Shown piece by piece: positions 46,935 to 56,214 of a DNA stretch of 64,000 nt; positions within the stretch are counted from its first letter, which is position 1, and every line of letters begins with the position of its first letter. The translations under genes and the position numbers were made by a program. Source of the DNA: an uncultured SAR86 cluster bacterium (GTDB taxonomy: Bacteria; Pseudomonadota; Gammaproteobacteria; Magnimaribacterales; D2472); contig CACKPV010000003.1 of assembly GCA_902602185.1 (NCBI GenBank), positions 62,001-126,000 of the forward strand. The letters run 5' to 3'. Below the pieces are notes generated by a model, which saw only the letters and a program-made list of their open reading frames with translations, made no database searches and had not been told where the DNA came from.

Positions 46935-47866
46935 TACTGAATTACTCCAGATCTTGAAAAAGAAGGAAAGCATAACCAACACTTCCAACTCATAAAAATG
47001 TATGCAGCTGTTCCGACAAAATGTTCTTCTGGAACAAACCCCCAATATCTACTGTCGGCAGAATTATCTCTATTATCTCCCATCACAAAATAGAACCCAG
47101 GAGGAACTTCTGGCAACTGCTCAATTTTCATAATCTTATCCCTTCTACTTTCCATATTTTGTGAAATAAATGTTTTAGATCCCAATCTTTCTGTATACAA
47201 AGTGCATTGTGTTTGCCTTTGGTAAGCAGTATCAAAGCATTCTATTACCTGTATTTTTTCCCGACTGATCTCTTTATTATTAAGAATATATCTATCGTCA
47301 ATTATGGTAATTTTATCTCCAGGTTTACCAACAAGTCTCTTTACAAAAGGTCGAGGATCATGAGGAGGAATAAATACCACAACATCACCATATTCAGGAG
47401 TATCAGCAAGAGCAAATGGCGATGAAGTTCTGTCAATCTTGAGTCCGTAAGTAAATTTCTCAACGAGGATAAAATCACCAACTTGTAATCCCGGAACCAT
47501 TGACTCTGACGGAATTTGATAGGGCTCATATAAAAAATTTCTTACGACAAAGATTAAAAAGAATGGGATAAACCATCCCCGAGCAGCTCGAAATATTTTT
47601 TTTGATTGATCAATAAAATAACCAAGAATCATTAGAGTAAAACTTACTACTGAGCCAATCAAAAGGAGTATGCCAAGATCTCCTGAAGTAACAAAAACCC
47701 GCCACAAGATAAATAAAGCAAAAATAGTTCCTGAAGTGGAAAGGATTTTTTCAATTTTGTTTGTATCTTGTTGTTTATAAATCAACCCTATAGATATCAA
47801 CACCCAAACAAAAACCAAACTTAAGATGCCAATAATGCCAGCAATCAAATATAAATCTTTGAACAT
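46934..47866 (-). CDS. lepB: Signal peptidase I
   Basis: Cleaves Sec and Tat signal peptides at the outer face of the inner membrane. The 310 residues show several N-terminal membrane segments, the catalytic Ser in EPYQIPSESMVPGLQVGDF, the catalytic Lys in DPRPFVKRLVGKPGD and the C-terminal FYFVMGDNRDNSADSRYWG. It is long at the N-terminus, with about four predicted hydrophobic segments. It follows lepA by a one-base overlap and precedes rnc. Confidence 0.96.
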   Translation of the reverse strand: MFKDLYLIAGIIGILSLVFVWVLISIGLIYKQQDTNKIEKILSTSGTIFALFILWRVFVTSGDLGILLLIGSVVSFTLMILGYFIDQSKKIFRAARGWFIPFFLIFVVRNFLYEPYQIPSESMVPGLQVGDFILVEKFTYGLKIDRTSSPFALADTPEYGDVVVFIPPHDPRPFVKRLVGKPGDKITIIDDRYILNNKEISREKIQVIECFDTAYQRQTQCTLYTERLGSKTFISQNMESRRDKIMKIEQLPEVPPGFYFVMGDNRDNSADSRYWGFVPEEHFVGTAAYIFMSWKCWLCFPSFSRSGVIQ

Positions 47867-49659
47867 CAGTTATCTCCTCCACTGAAATAATTTAAGAATG
47901 CCTCTTGAGGGATGGCCACATTACCAAGTTGTTTCATTTTCTTTTTTCCCTCTTTTTGTTTTTCTAATAGTTTCTTCTTTCGTGTCACATCTCCACCATA
48001 GAGCTTAGCAGTCACATTCTTTCGATAGGCTTTAACCGTTTCCCTCGATATGATTTTTGATCCCAGTGTAACTTGAATCGGAACATCGAACATCTGACGG
48101 GGAATAAGTTTTTGTAGGTTTTTAGCAATTTCTCTTGCTTTGCGATTCGAAAATGATTTATGAACTATCATGGATAATGCATCAATTTTATTATTATTTA
48201 TTAGTACATCTATTTTGGTTAGGTCTGAAACTTGAAATCCGACCATTGAGTGTTCAACTGATGCGAACCCTTTTGTGATTGATTTAATTTGATCAAAAAA
48301 ATCAATAATGACCCCACCTAATGGCAATTCAAATACAATTGATACTTGATTTCCAAAATATTGCATATCTTTTTGTACACCTCTATTTGCATTACACAGA
48401 GTTATCACTGGACCAACATAGTCATTCGGTGTGAGGATATTAGTTTTTACTATTGGTTCTCTTATTTCTTCAATAAAGTTTGGTTCAGGTAACTGAGAGG
48501 GATTATCACAGATATGAATTGTTCCATCTGTTTTAAGTACCTCATATTGAACTGATGGTGCAGTTGAAATTAATTCTAGATCATACTCTCTCTCGAGTCT
48601 TTCCCTTACAACCTCCATATGCAAAGTTCCAAGAAAGCCGCATCGAAACCCAAAACCAAGGGCATCTGATACTTCTGGTTGATAGACTAAAGAGGAATCA
48701 TTGAGTGCAAGTTTTGATAAAGCATCTCTGAATTTTTCATAATCATCAGAATCAATCGTAAAAAGTGATGAAAAAACATTCGGAGTGACCTTTTTGAAAC
48801 CTGGTAAAGCTTCAGTTGTAGGTTTGTCTGCTGAAATCAAAGTATCACCAACTGGAGCACCTTTAATATCTTTTATGCCCGAGACTAAATAGCCAACTTC
48901 ACCCGTTGAGAGTTTATCCTTTATGAGTTTTTTGGGAGAAAAAATTCCTAGCTCATCAACTTTGTATGATTGTCCCGAAGTATGGACTCTAAATTTCTCA
49001 CCAGTCTTTAGGGACCCATTTATAATCCTTATCAAAGCAACTACACCTAAATAAGCATCAAACCAAGAATCAATTATTAAAGCTTGAAGATCTCCATTTG
49101 GATTTCCTTTTGGAGGTGGTATTTTCTTTACAAGCATTTCAAGGAGATCTTCGATGCCTTTTCCAGACTTTGCACTGACTAGGGGTGCCTGATCAGAATC
49201 TAATCCAATCATGTCCTCAATTTCTTTTTTGACCCTATCCGGCTCACTTTGAGAGAGATCTATCTTGTTAATTACAGGAATTACTTCTAATCCTTGGTCA
49301 ACAGCAGTATAGCAATTAGCTAAAGTTTGAGCTTCCACTCCCTGAGAGCCATCAACTAAAAGCAATGCTCCTTCACATGCTGACAAAGATCTCGAAACTT
49401 CATATGAAAAATCAACATGTCCAGGAGTATCAATGAAATTAAGTTGATAAATGTCACCATTTTTATCTTTATAATCTAGAGAAACAGCTTGTGCCTTAAT
49501 GGTGATTCCCCGCTCTTGTTCAATATCCATTGAGTCAAGGATTTGACTCGACATTTCTCTTGCTGTGAGACCACCACAAAACTCAATCAAACGATCAGAT
49601 AAAGTTGATTTACCGTGATCTATGTGAGCAATAATAGAAAAATTTCTAATGTTCTTCAT
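47866..49659 (-). CDS. lepA: Elongation factor 4 (LepA)
   Basis: A ribosomal GTPase that back-translocates or aids subunit assembly. The 597 residues show [80 protein letters not shown] and the C-terminal signature [19 protein letters not shown]. Length is standard. It lies in the mucD-lepA-lepB-rnc-era order. Confidence 0.98.
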   Translation of the reverse strand: MKNIRNFSIIAHIDHGKSTLSDRLIEFCGGLTAREMSSQILDSMDIEQERGITIKAQAVSLDYKDKNGDIYQLNFIDTPGHVDFSYEVSRSLSACEGALLLVDGSQGVEAQTLANCYTAVDQGLEVIPVINKIDLSQSEPDRVKKEIEDMIGLDSDQAPLVSAKSGKGIEDLLEMLVKKIPPPKGNPNGDLQALIIDSWFDAYLGVVALIRIINGSLKTGEKFRVHTSGQSYKVDELGIFSPKKLIKDKLSTGEVGYLVSGIKDIKGAPVGDTLISADKPTTEALPGFKKVTPNVFSSLFTIDSDDYEKFRDALSKLALNDSSLVYQPEVSDALGFGFRCGFLGTLHMEVVRERLEREYDLELISTAPSVQYEVLKTDGTIHICDNPSQLPEPNFIEEIREPIVKTNILTPNDYVGPVITLCNANRGVQKDMQYFGNQVSIVFELPLGGVIIDFFDQIKSITKGFASVEHSMVGFQVSDLTKIDVLINNNKIDALSMIVHKSFSNRKAREIAKNLQKLIPRQMFDVPIQVTLGSKIISRETVKAYRKNVTAKLYGGDVTRKKKLLEKQKEGKKKMKQLGNVAIPQEAFLNYFSGGDN

Positions 49660-49704
49660 AAATCGAGTATTTTAAAGCAAAAGCTGCAGGATTATGGAAA
49701 TCTT

Positions 49705-51081
49705 CTACTTTACTGTGATGGGAACAATGAACCTCGAATTGTCTCGATAACCGAAAATTGCAATCTTATCCCCTGTTTCAAACTTCTTAATAATCTCATT
49801 AAAGTCTTTTGCATCCTCAACTTTGAATCTTTGAAAACCTGCTTGAATATCAGTAATAATATCTCCCTCGAAAATTTTCCCTGAAGATGCTGAATCAGAA
49901 TCTACTGTACTAACAGCAACACCATGATCTATTTCGTCAGTTGCATCGGATAAATTCTCAACTTGAAGGCCAATTGGATTGTTGGAAGTTTCGGATTTAG
50001 CTGGAGTGAATGAGGCTTGTGCATTCTCCAATTTTCCTAATGTAAAGTCGAGAGTAATCTCTTTGCCATTTCTTATGATCTGAGCATTTGCTTGGGAGCC
50101 AGGCTCTAATCTGCCAACAATATGAGGAAGATCACCAGCAAATTTTACTTCTTCACCATTAAATTCAATAATGACATCGCCTGCCTTAAGATCAGCATTA
50201 TCAGCAGATTGATCTTTTTCAATGCTATTAATAAGAGCCCCATAGGGTTTTTCCATACCTAAAGCCTGAGCAAGATCTGAATCAACCTCGGACATCCGAA
50301 CTCCTAAATATCCTCTACTTACTTCACCTTTATTAATAATTTGTTCAGCAACTTCAATTGCCACATCAATTGGAATAGCAAAAGAAACACCCTGATATGC
50401 CCCACTTCTAGAATAAATCTGAGAATTAATTCCAACTACTTCACCGTCAAGATTAAAAAGTGGACCCCCAGAATTACCTGGATTAATTGCAACATCTGTT
50501 TGTATAAAGGGAACATAATTTCCAATATTTTGATTCTGAATACTTCTTCCTTTTGCAGAAACAATACCTGCAGTAACACTGAAGTCAAAACTGAATGGCG
50601 AGCCAATTGCTATAACAGACTCTCCAACTTTAAGTCGTTTACTTTTGCCCATTCTCAAACTTGGCAACTTATCACCTTCAATTTTTAGAACCGCAATATC
50701 AGATAACATGTCAACACCTACAACTTCTGCAACAAATTCTCTTCTATCATTTAAAGATACAATCACCTCAGTTGCATCATTCACAACGTGGTAATTAGTT
50801 AATAAAAAATTGTCTTTATAAAAAAAACCTGATCCGTAGGCAACTGACTCCCTTGTACGAGGCTCAGGATTAAAGTCTCTTGGTATACCAAAAAACCTTT
50901 CAAATTCTTCTGGAATTCCTCGGAAATAATTATTTGCTCCCAAAGATACCTCTCTTTTGGAGGTAATATTCACAACTGCTGGTGCAGTATCTTCTACAAG
51001 TTCAGTAACATCATTATTGCCATGCAATGGACTCTGAAAAAATAACGTAATTAAACTTAAAAAGAATAAAGAATTTCTCAT
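49705..51081 (-). CDS. mucD: Periplasmic serine protease of the Do/MucD family
   Basis: A DegP-like envelope protease and chaperone. The 458 residues have a signal peptide (about 1-21), a trypsin-like domain with His in FLLTNYHVVNDATE, Asp in LSDIAVLKIE and Ser in NPGNSGGPLFNLDG, then two PDZ domains (about 250-345 and 365-455). Position directly after rpoE and rseA-like genes matches MucD of Pseudomonas, where it degrades misfolded envelope proteins and restrains the sigma-E response. Confidence 0.93.
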   Translation of the reverse strand: MRNSLFFLSLITLFFQSPLHGNNDVTELVEDTAPAVVNITSKREVSLGANNYFRGIPEEFERFFGIPRDFNPEPRTRESVAYGSGFFYKDNFLLTNYHVVNDATEVIVSLNDRREFVAEVVGVDMLSDIAVLKIEGDKLPSLRMGKSKRLKVGESVIAIGSPFSFDFSVTAGIVSAKGRSIQNQNIGNYVPFIQTDVAINPGNSGGPLFNLDGEVVGINSQIYSRSGAYQGVSFAIPIDVAIEVAEQIINKGEVSRGYLGVRMSEVDSDLAQALGMEKPYGALINSIEKDQSADNADLKAGDVIIEFNGEEVKFAGDLPHIVGRLEPGSQANAQIIRNGKEITLDFTLGKLENAQASFTPAKSETSNNPIGLQVENLSDATDEIDHGVAVSTVDSDSASSGKIFEGDIITDIQAGFQRFKVEDAKDFNEIIKKFETGDKIAIFGYRDNSRFIVPITVK

Positions 51082-51083
51082 GA

Positions 51084-51749
51084 TTAGTTAATTAGGACTT
51101 TTATAATTTTTTCAACTTCATCCTGACTCAAATCTCCTGAAACAGAGACGATCTTGTCGTCAAGTGGATATAAGTAAACTGTTGTATGCCCATAGTCAAA
51201 AAAACGGATTTCATTGAGTCCACTCTGATTATTGGTAATTCGGATGCGAACTTTCTTTTTACCTTTTTGGAAAGTATCTGGGCTTCCTTTAATTTGATTG
51301 TATCCAACTGGGGATAGATCTATCGAACTCATTGGTTGGTAATTATTATCCAAGGAAATTAAATGGCGAATCTCATTTTGCATTACGTTATTGGAAATAA
51401 TTGCAGCCTCTTCACTGGCCACAGCATCACGTATTTGCCTTGATTGTTCCGATGATTCAGCTAATCTGTTTGCTTCGGGATCATATAAAAATAAAACCGT
51501 AAGAAATATCGTAGCAGCAGCTGTTAATCCATTACCTACCAATCTATTTGAAAGAACTTTTTTGGCAAAATCAACAAAAGTAACTTTTTCTGCGGGGCTT
51601 GAACTTAGCATATCAGAGATAAGCCCGTATGATGTATATTTTTTCTGAAGCTGTAAATTTGAATTAAGATTTTTTAAAACATCATCCAGTTGATCTTGAT
51701 TAAGTTCATTGTCGTAAAGTTGTGACAGTTTTGAATTTATATCATCCAT
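51084..51749 (-). CDS. rseA: Anti-sigma-E factor, RseA-like
   Basis: A 221-residue protein with a cytosolic N-terminal segment starting MDDINSKLSQLYDNELNQDQ, as in RseA/MucA (the D/E-rich sigma-binding region), a membrane helix (about residues 70-90, NGLTAAATIFLTVLFLYDP) and a periplasmic domain ending EVEKIIKVLIN with RIRITNNQSGLNEIRFFDYG. It overlaps rpoE by eight bases. The periplasmic part also recalls MucB/RseB C-terminal sequence, so a shortened fusion of both roles is possible. No separate rseB gene is present. Confidence 0.82.
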   Translation of the reverse strand: MDDINSKLSQLYDNELNQDQLDDVLKNLNSNLQLQKKYTSYGLISDMLSSSPAEKVTFVDFAKKVLSNRLVGNGLTAAATIFLTVLFLYDPEANRLAESSEQSRQIRDAVASEEAAIISNNVMQNEIRHLISLDNNYQPMSSIDLSPVGYNQIKGSPDTFQKGKKKVRIRITNNQSGLNEIRFFDYGHTTVYLYPLDDKIVSVSGDLSQDEVEKIIKVLIN

Positions 51750-52311
51750 TTCTTATTTCATCCTCAAAAAAATTTAATATTTCTTCTCTAGCTCTAAAAA
51801 TCCTTGATCTGACAGTACCTATCGGGCAATCGGTTGCTCTTGAAATTTCTTCATAACTTTTACCCTCTTCCTCTCTCATCAAAAAAGCAGTACGAAGAGA
51901 TTCTGGAAGTTTGGCAATAAAACTTTTTAGTCGAAACTTCAATTGTTCGCGCTCCAATTCATGTAATGGATTCAAATCAACTGAAAACTCAATTTCATTT
52001 TGTTCTGAAGATATATTTTTAGAAGAATTCACAACTGAAGACTTTTTTAAATGATTCTTTGCGAGATTGATTGCAATTCTATAAATCCATGTATAAAAAG
52101 AGCTTTCACCTCTGAATTTATTTATATTTTGCCAACCTTTCACAAACGCTTGCTGCATCAAGTCCTCTGCATCTTGTGGGGATTTTAAAAACCCCAATAG
52201 AGTGCTGTAAATTCTGTTTTGGTACTTAAGTATCATCACATTGTAAGCAGAGTTATCTCCATTTTGAATTTTCTTAATAATGTCAGATTCATTTTTTGAT
52301 CCTTCGTTCAT
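51742..52311 (-). CDS. rpoE: Extracytoplasmic-function sigma factor, sigma-E (RpoE/AlgU)
   Basis: A 189-residue ECF sigma factor. Region 2 shows LLGFLKSPQDAEDLMQQAFVKGW and FYTWIYRIAINLAKNHLKK; region 4 shows LPESLRTAFLMREEEGKSYEEI and CPIGTVRSRIFRAREEI. With rseA and mucD downstream it forms the envelope-stress operon. An AT-rich gap with no clear sigma-E auto-promoter motif precedes it. Confidence 0.95.
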   Translation of the reverse strand: MNEGSKNESDIIKKIQNGDNSAYNVMILKYQNRIYSTLLGFLKSPQDAEDLMQQAFVKGWQNINKFRGESSFYTWIYRIAINLAKNHLKKSSVVNSSKNISSEQNEIEFSVDLNPLHELEREQLKFRLKSFIAKLPESLRTAFLMREEEGKSYEEISRATDCPIGTVRSRIFRAREEILNFFEDEIRNG

Positions 52312-52351
52312 TTAAATACCTTCATTAAGACAACAATGTACATAGAAAGTT

Positions 52352-52588
52352 CTATTTTTTTAATATTTTTTTTAAAAAAATCTCATGCTCTACTGACTGA
52401 AGTTTCATATTTTTGAAAATAAAATCATACAAAGATTGATCATCATAATCTAAAATCTCATCAAAGAGCATTAGATCTTTGTCATTAAAATCTGCGATAT
52501 CATTTGTTATGATTGGCCTAAATAATAAATCTAGTTCTCTCATTCCTCTTCTCGATTTCCATTTAATTCTATTTATTTCTTGTGTCAT
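52352..52588 (-). CDS. sdhE: Succinate dehydrogenase flavinylation factor SdhE
   Basis: A 78-residue protein aiding covalent FAD attachment to SdhA and FrdA. The key motif RRGMRELD at residues 13-20 is present, followed by FNDKDLMLFDEILDYDDQSL. It is divergent from ygfZ, the classical arrangement. It lies 40 nt upstream of rpoE on the same strand. Confidence 0.93.
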   Translation of the reverse strand: MTQEINRIKWKSRRGMRELDLLFRPIITNDIADFNDKDLMLFDEILDYDDQSLYDFIFKNMKLQSVEHEIFLKKILKK

Positions 52589-52680
52589 TAGATAAAATAA
52601 GGTTTTAGGCTATTTATTTTATTAAAAATTTAATCAAAACAACTTCAAATTATTTCAAGGTTGGAAACTTAACCAAAGAA

Positions 52681-53358
52681 ATGTCGTGCATATCTTTTGA
52701 AGGTAAATTAGAAAATGTTTTTGATCTCCTTCAAGGTCAAATTACTGCCGATCTGAAAAAACTTGAAAATACTGACTTTATTTTATCATGCTTATGCAAT
52801 GAAAAAGGTTATATTTTATGTGATTTCTTGGTTACTTTATCAAAAAAAAATAATTTTCAAATAATGATAAAAAAATCATTAAGTGATGCTTTTGAGTCTG
52901 AGATTCTCAAATTTTTGCCTTTTTATAATCTTTCCATAGTTAAAGAACAGATAGATTTAGTATTTGTTTTCAATAATTCACCATTACTTAAAAATAGAAT
53001 TTTTTCAAAAAATGGATTGGGTTTAGCTGTTACAAAAAAAGAGGGACGTTTTGAAACCTTGGATGAAAAACAGGCTCAAATTAACTTAAGTCTAATGTCA
53101 TTCTTCAATTTTACAAATGCAACTTCAAAAAAAAGGCCTCATGATGTTGGTTTTAACAAAACACATGTTTCCTTTGATAAAGGTTGTTTCAGAGGACAAG
53201 AGATTATCGCAAGAACTAATTATTTAAGTAAATCTTCGAAGCAAATTTTTCCAATTTTTCTGGATTTTGATGAGTTTCTAGATCCTAAATATAAGGAATT
53301 GCAAAGAAATCAGGTTGATGACGGTTATATTCTTCTGGTATCAGAAAAAATTAATTAA
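52681..53358 (+). CDS. ygfZ: tRNA-modifying/Fe-S repair protein YgfZ (folate-binding GCVT-like)
   Basis: A 225-residue folate-binding protein required for the activity of some Fe-S enzymes such as MiaB. It starts MSCISFEGKLENVFDLLQGQ and carries the diagnostic KGCFRGQEIIAR motif near residue 175 with the catalytic Cys. It is shorter than E. coli YgfZ (326) mainly at the C-terminus. Convergent with ung, overlapping by four bases. Confidence 0.88.
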   Translation: MSCISFEGKLENVFDLLQGQITADLKKLENTDFILSCLCNEKGYILCDFLVTLSKKNNFQIMIKKSLSDAFESEILKFLPFYNLSIVKEQIDLVFVFNNSPLLKNRIFSKNGLGLAVTKKEGRFETLDEKQAQINLSLMSFFNFTNATSKKRPHDVGFNKTHVSFDKGCFRGQEIIARTNYLSKSSKQIFPIFLDFDEFLDPKYKELQRNQVDDGYILLVSEKIN

Positions 53359-54038
53359 CTTTTAGGTATCCAATTTATTATTTCTTGGTTGTTATCTTGA
53401 AGAAAAGCATTAGTTTTTGAAAAATGTTGACAACCAAAAAACCCTCTGTGAGCAGATAATGGTGAAGGATGTGGAGCACACAATACTAAATTGTTTTTAT
53501 TTCTTAAAAGGATTTTTTTTTGTTGAGCATCTGCTCCCCATAATAAAAATACGATAGAATTCTTTTTATCAGTAGCTTGGATTATTGTATTAGTAAATTT
53601 TTGCCAACCAATGTCTGAATGTGATTTGGGCTTTCCTTGTTCAACAGTTAATGAGCTATTCAAAAGGAGAACACCTTGCTTAGCCCAAAAAGATAAGTCA
53701 CCAAAATAATTAAATGATTCATCAAGGTCACTCGAAATCTCTTTATGAATATTTAAAAGGGATGGTGGTATTTTCTGATTGGATGAAACTGAAAATGCTA
53801 ATCCATCTGCTTGATTGGGACCGTGATATGGATCTTGACCAATAATGACTACTTTTAAATTATCAAAACTGGTTAATTCCAATGCACGGAAAATTTTTTC
53901 TGCAGGAGGAAAAATTGTTTTTTTTAAATTCACAAGTTCTATCAACTTACTCTTAATTATTTGCAAGGATCCCTTCTCAACAAAAGTCTCTAAATGGGGT
54001 TTCCAAGATGGATGCATTCCAAAATACAAAGTAGTCAT
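53355..54038 (-). CDS. ung: Uracil-DNA glycosylase
   Basis: Removes uracil from DNA. The 227 residues show the catalytic VIIGQDPYHGPNQADGLAFS (Asp) and the C-terminal CAPHPSPLSAHRGFFGC with the His. Length is normal. Its ATG immediately abuts the 15-bp inverted repeat and DnaA-box cluster at 54039-54144, so its transcription may be influenced by DnaA. Confidence 0.97.
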   Translation of the reverse strand: MTTLYFGMHPSWKPHLETFVEKGSLQIIKSKLIELVNLKKTIFPPAEKIFRALELTSFDNLKVVIIGQDPYHGPNQADGLAFSVSSNQKIPPSLLNIHKEISSDLDESFNYFGDLSFWAKQGVLLLNSSLTVEQGKPKSHSDIGWQKFTNTIIQATDKKNSIVFLLWGADAQQKKILLRNKNNLVLCAPHPSPLSAHRGFFGCQHFSKTNAFLQDNNQEIINWIPKS

Positions 54039-54144
54039 TTTTGATCAATTCTTATCCACAGAAACTGTGGATAAAGTTATGGATAACTTTAACATAGTGA
54101 TATAAAAAGCTTTAAAACTAAGGTAAATAAAGAATTGATCAAAA
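54039..54144. promoter_or_regulatory. DnaA-box cluster within a 15-bp inverted repeat (origin-like or ung regulator)
   Basis: TTTTGATCAATTCTT (54039-54053) and its exact reverse complement (54130-54144) flank about 76 bp. Inside lie two perfect DnaA boxes, TTATCCACA at 54052-54060 (one base overlapping the repeat) and TGTGGATAA at 54066-54074, and a near-perfect inverted one TATGGATAA at 54078-54086. The region is AT-rich and carries two TGATCA sites inside the arms. The cluster resembles an oriC, but the window holds no dnaA, dnaN or mnmG gene, so it may instead be a DnaA-controlled promoter of ung or a DnaA-titration site. Confidence 0.6.
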
Positions 54145-54173
54145 TTTGCACAGTTAAATAAAATAACACCTTA

Positions 54174-54186
54174 TATCAATGCTTTA
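54174..54186 (+). promoter_or_regulatory. Consensus IHF-binding site
   Basis: TATCAATGCTTTA matches WATCAANNNNTTR exactly, 30 nt beyond the inverted-repeat arm. IHF sites commonly accompany DnaA boxes in origins and DnaA-regulated loci. In AT-rich DNA this match could be chance. The rest of the gap to 54333 is AT-rich, holds a third TGATCA near 54220, and shows no gene. Confidence 0.4.
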
Positions 54187-54333
54187 AATAAATTAAGGTA
54201 GAAATTTATATTATGTAAATGATCAATTATTCATGAAACTAATAGTAGATGAAAAAGATGTGGGCAAATTTAAGATTTTTTTGTTTTAAAAGTTTTAGGA
54301 TTTCCAGTTAAATCAAAGCTTTTTGGAGGTTTT

Positions 54334-55506
54334 CTAGCAAGATCTTACTGATAATATATGTTCAATCTTTTTGATTTCTTTCTCAATTTGAATGTTTGGT
54401 TTGGTATCAAGATCTATAAGGTTTATTGCGATTCCATCTCTACTTTTGTTAACCATATCACTAATATTCAGTTGATGACTTGCAAGACAATCTGCTATCT
54501 TTCCTATTAACCCGGGCTCATTCTTATTTATTACTACCAAACGGTAATCTGTAGATCGACCCAGGCGGATTCTCGGAAAATTAACTGAATTAATAATGTT
54601 CCCATTTAAAATAAAATCTTTTGTCTGATTTGCAGCCATCACAGCACAATTGATTTCTGCTTCACTTGTGCTTGCACCTAAATGGGGAAGCAAAATTACA
54701 TCTCCAAACTTCTTCGAGCGATTGACAAGTTCCTGTGTTGGAAAATCAGTAACGAATCTATCAATAACTCCCTCTTTTAATGCATTAATCACATCATCGT
54801 TATTGATAATTGGGCCGCGAGACAAATTTATAAGTTTTGATCCCTTTTTAAAATATTTCAAAATATTTTCATTAATCATTTCTTTTGTATCATCGACCAA
54901 TGGAACATGCACTGAAATAAAATCCGCACTTCCAACCAGTTCTTCAATAGAGTCAGCTTTTACAACCTCTTTTGGAAGTCTCCATGCTGAATCAATTGAT
55001 ATGAATGGATCAAATCCTATTATATTCATTCCAAGGTTGTGAGCAGATTGAGCAACAAGAGATCCTATTGCTCCTAATCCTATGATACCCAATGTCTTAC
55101 CTTGCAGTTCAAAACCTTTAAACTCCTTTTTTTTACTTTCAACTTCGGTATTTAGTTCATTTGAATCCTTTGTACTAATAGAATTTAAAAAATTATATCC
55201 TTGAAGAATACCGCGTGATGAGAGAAGCATGCCACACAAAACTAATTCTTTGACAGCATTAGCATTTGCTCCAGGTGTATTAAAGACAACTATCCCAGCT
55301 TTTGTTGCTTCTTTAATTGGGATGTTATTGATTCCTGCTCCTGCCCTTGCTATGCAAAGTAATTCAGAGTTAAAAGATTCTGGTTTTAAAATTTCACTCC
55401 TCAGCATTATTGCATCTGGATTTTCATCAGTAACAACAAAATTACTCTCACGAAGAATGTGCAATCCGTTTTCTGCAATATTATTAAAAATTTTTAATTT
55501 ATACAT
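54334..55506 (-). CDS. serA: D-3-phosphoglycerate dehydrogenase
   Basis: First step of serine synthesis, oxidising 3-phosphoglycerate with NAD. The 390 residues show the NAD motif TLGIIGLGAIGSLVAQ, VHVPLVDDTKEM, LINLSRGPIINNDD and the catalytic LLPHLGASTSEAE, and end in an ACT domain (RLVVINKNEPGLIGKIADCL) for serine feedback. The proteobacterial short type is about 400 residues. It is divergent from an ABC ATPase gene. Confidence 0.96.
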   Translation of the reverse strand: MYKLKIFNNIAENGLHILRESNFVVTDENPDAIMLRSEILKPESFNSELLCIARAGAGINNIPIKEATKAGIVVFNTPGANANAVKELVLCGMLLSSRGILQGYNFLNSISTKDSNELNTEVESKKKEFKGFELQGKTLGIIGLGAIGSLVAQSAHNLGMNIIGFDPFISIDSAWRLPKEVVKADSIEELVGSADFISVHVPLVDDTKEMINENILKYFKKGSKLINLSRGPIINNDDVINALKEGVIDRFVTDFPTQELVNRSKKFGDVILLPHLGASTSEAEINCAVMAANQTKDFILNGNIINSVNFPRIRLGRSTDYRLVVINKNEPGLIGKIADCLASHQLNISDMVNKSRDGIAINLIDLDTKPNIQIEKEIKKIEHILSVRSC

Positions 55507-55569
55507 GTTTTTTTAGAGGCAATAAGCAAAGTAGTTTATCATAAGACTATATCTTATTAGTGCCCTATA

Positions 55570-56214
55570 GTGAGTCTGCATATTAAATCATTGAGTTTTT
55601 CTTATGATAAAAAAATTATTTTTTCTGATGTAAATTTAAAGTTAGATTCTGGAAAAATTTATTGCTTAAAGGGGGCAAATGGAGAGGGAAAAACTAGTTT
55701 TCTTAATCTAATTGCAGGTTTGGAAAAGCCTCGTAAAGGAGAAATTTCATTTGGAAAAGTAAAATTTGTAAGTGATTCTGATTTTGTGCCTTCAAACCGA
55801 AGAAAAGTTGGGTATGTTTTTCAAGAATTGAATCTTTTCCCCCATTTAACAAATGCGCAAAATATTCACTTTGCTAAACCTGGGTTACCAAAAGAAGAAG
55901 TTGAAGAATTAGTTACAGAATTAAATCTTACGGAGCACCTTCAAACTTATCCACATCTTATTTCTGGTGGTCAACAGCAGCGCATTGCTATTGCGAGATC
56001 ACTGGCAGCCAAGCCGCAAATTCTTTTAATGGATGAACCATTCTCTAATCAAGATAAAGAAAATATCGATAAGATTTCAAAGCTTATCGTAGATGCTGCA
56101 CTTGAGAAAAATTTACTTGTAATTGTTGCATCACATCAGCAAGTTTCTTTTCCATTAGAAAAAATCAATATGATTAAAATCAAGAACAAAGGTATTAGTC
56201 TTGAATTGAAATAA
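55570..56214 (+). CDS. ABC transporter ATP-binding protein, orphan
   Basis: A 214-residue nucleotide-binding subunit with Walker A LKGANGEGKTSFLNL, Q-loop GYVFQELNLFPHL, signature ISGGQQQRIAIARSLA and Walker B ILLMDEPFSNQD. Start is GTG at 55570. The signature and single-domain length resemble the CbiO/ThiQ-like import ATPases, but no permease or binding protein is next to it, so the partner is elsewhere. Its 3' end overlaps glpK by 20 nt in convergent orientation. Confidence 0.9.
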   Translation: MSLHIKSLSFSYDKKIIFSDVNLKLDSGKIYCLKGANGEGKTSFLNLIAGLEKPRKGEISFGKVKFVSDSDFVPSNRRKVGYVFQELNLFPHLTNAQNIHFAKPGLPKEEVEELVTELNLTEHLQTYPHLISGGQQQRIAIARSLAAKPQILLMDEPFSNQDKENIDKISKLIVDAALEKNLLVIVASHQQVSFPLEKINMIKIKNKGISLELK

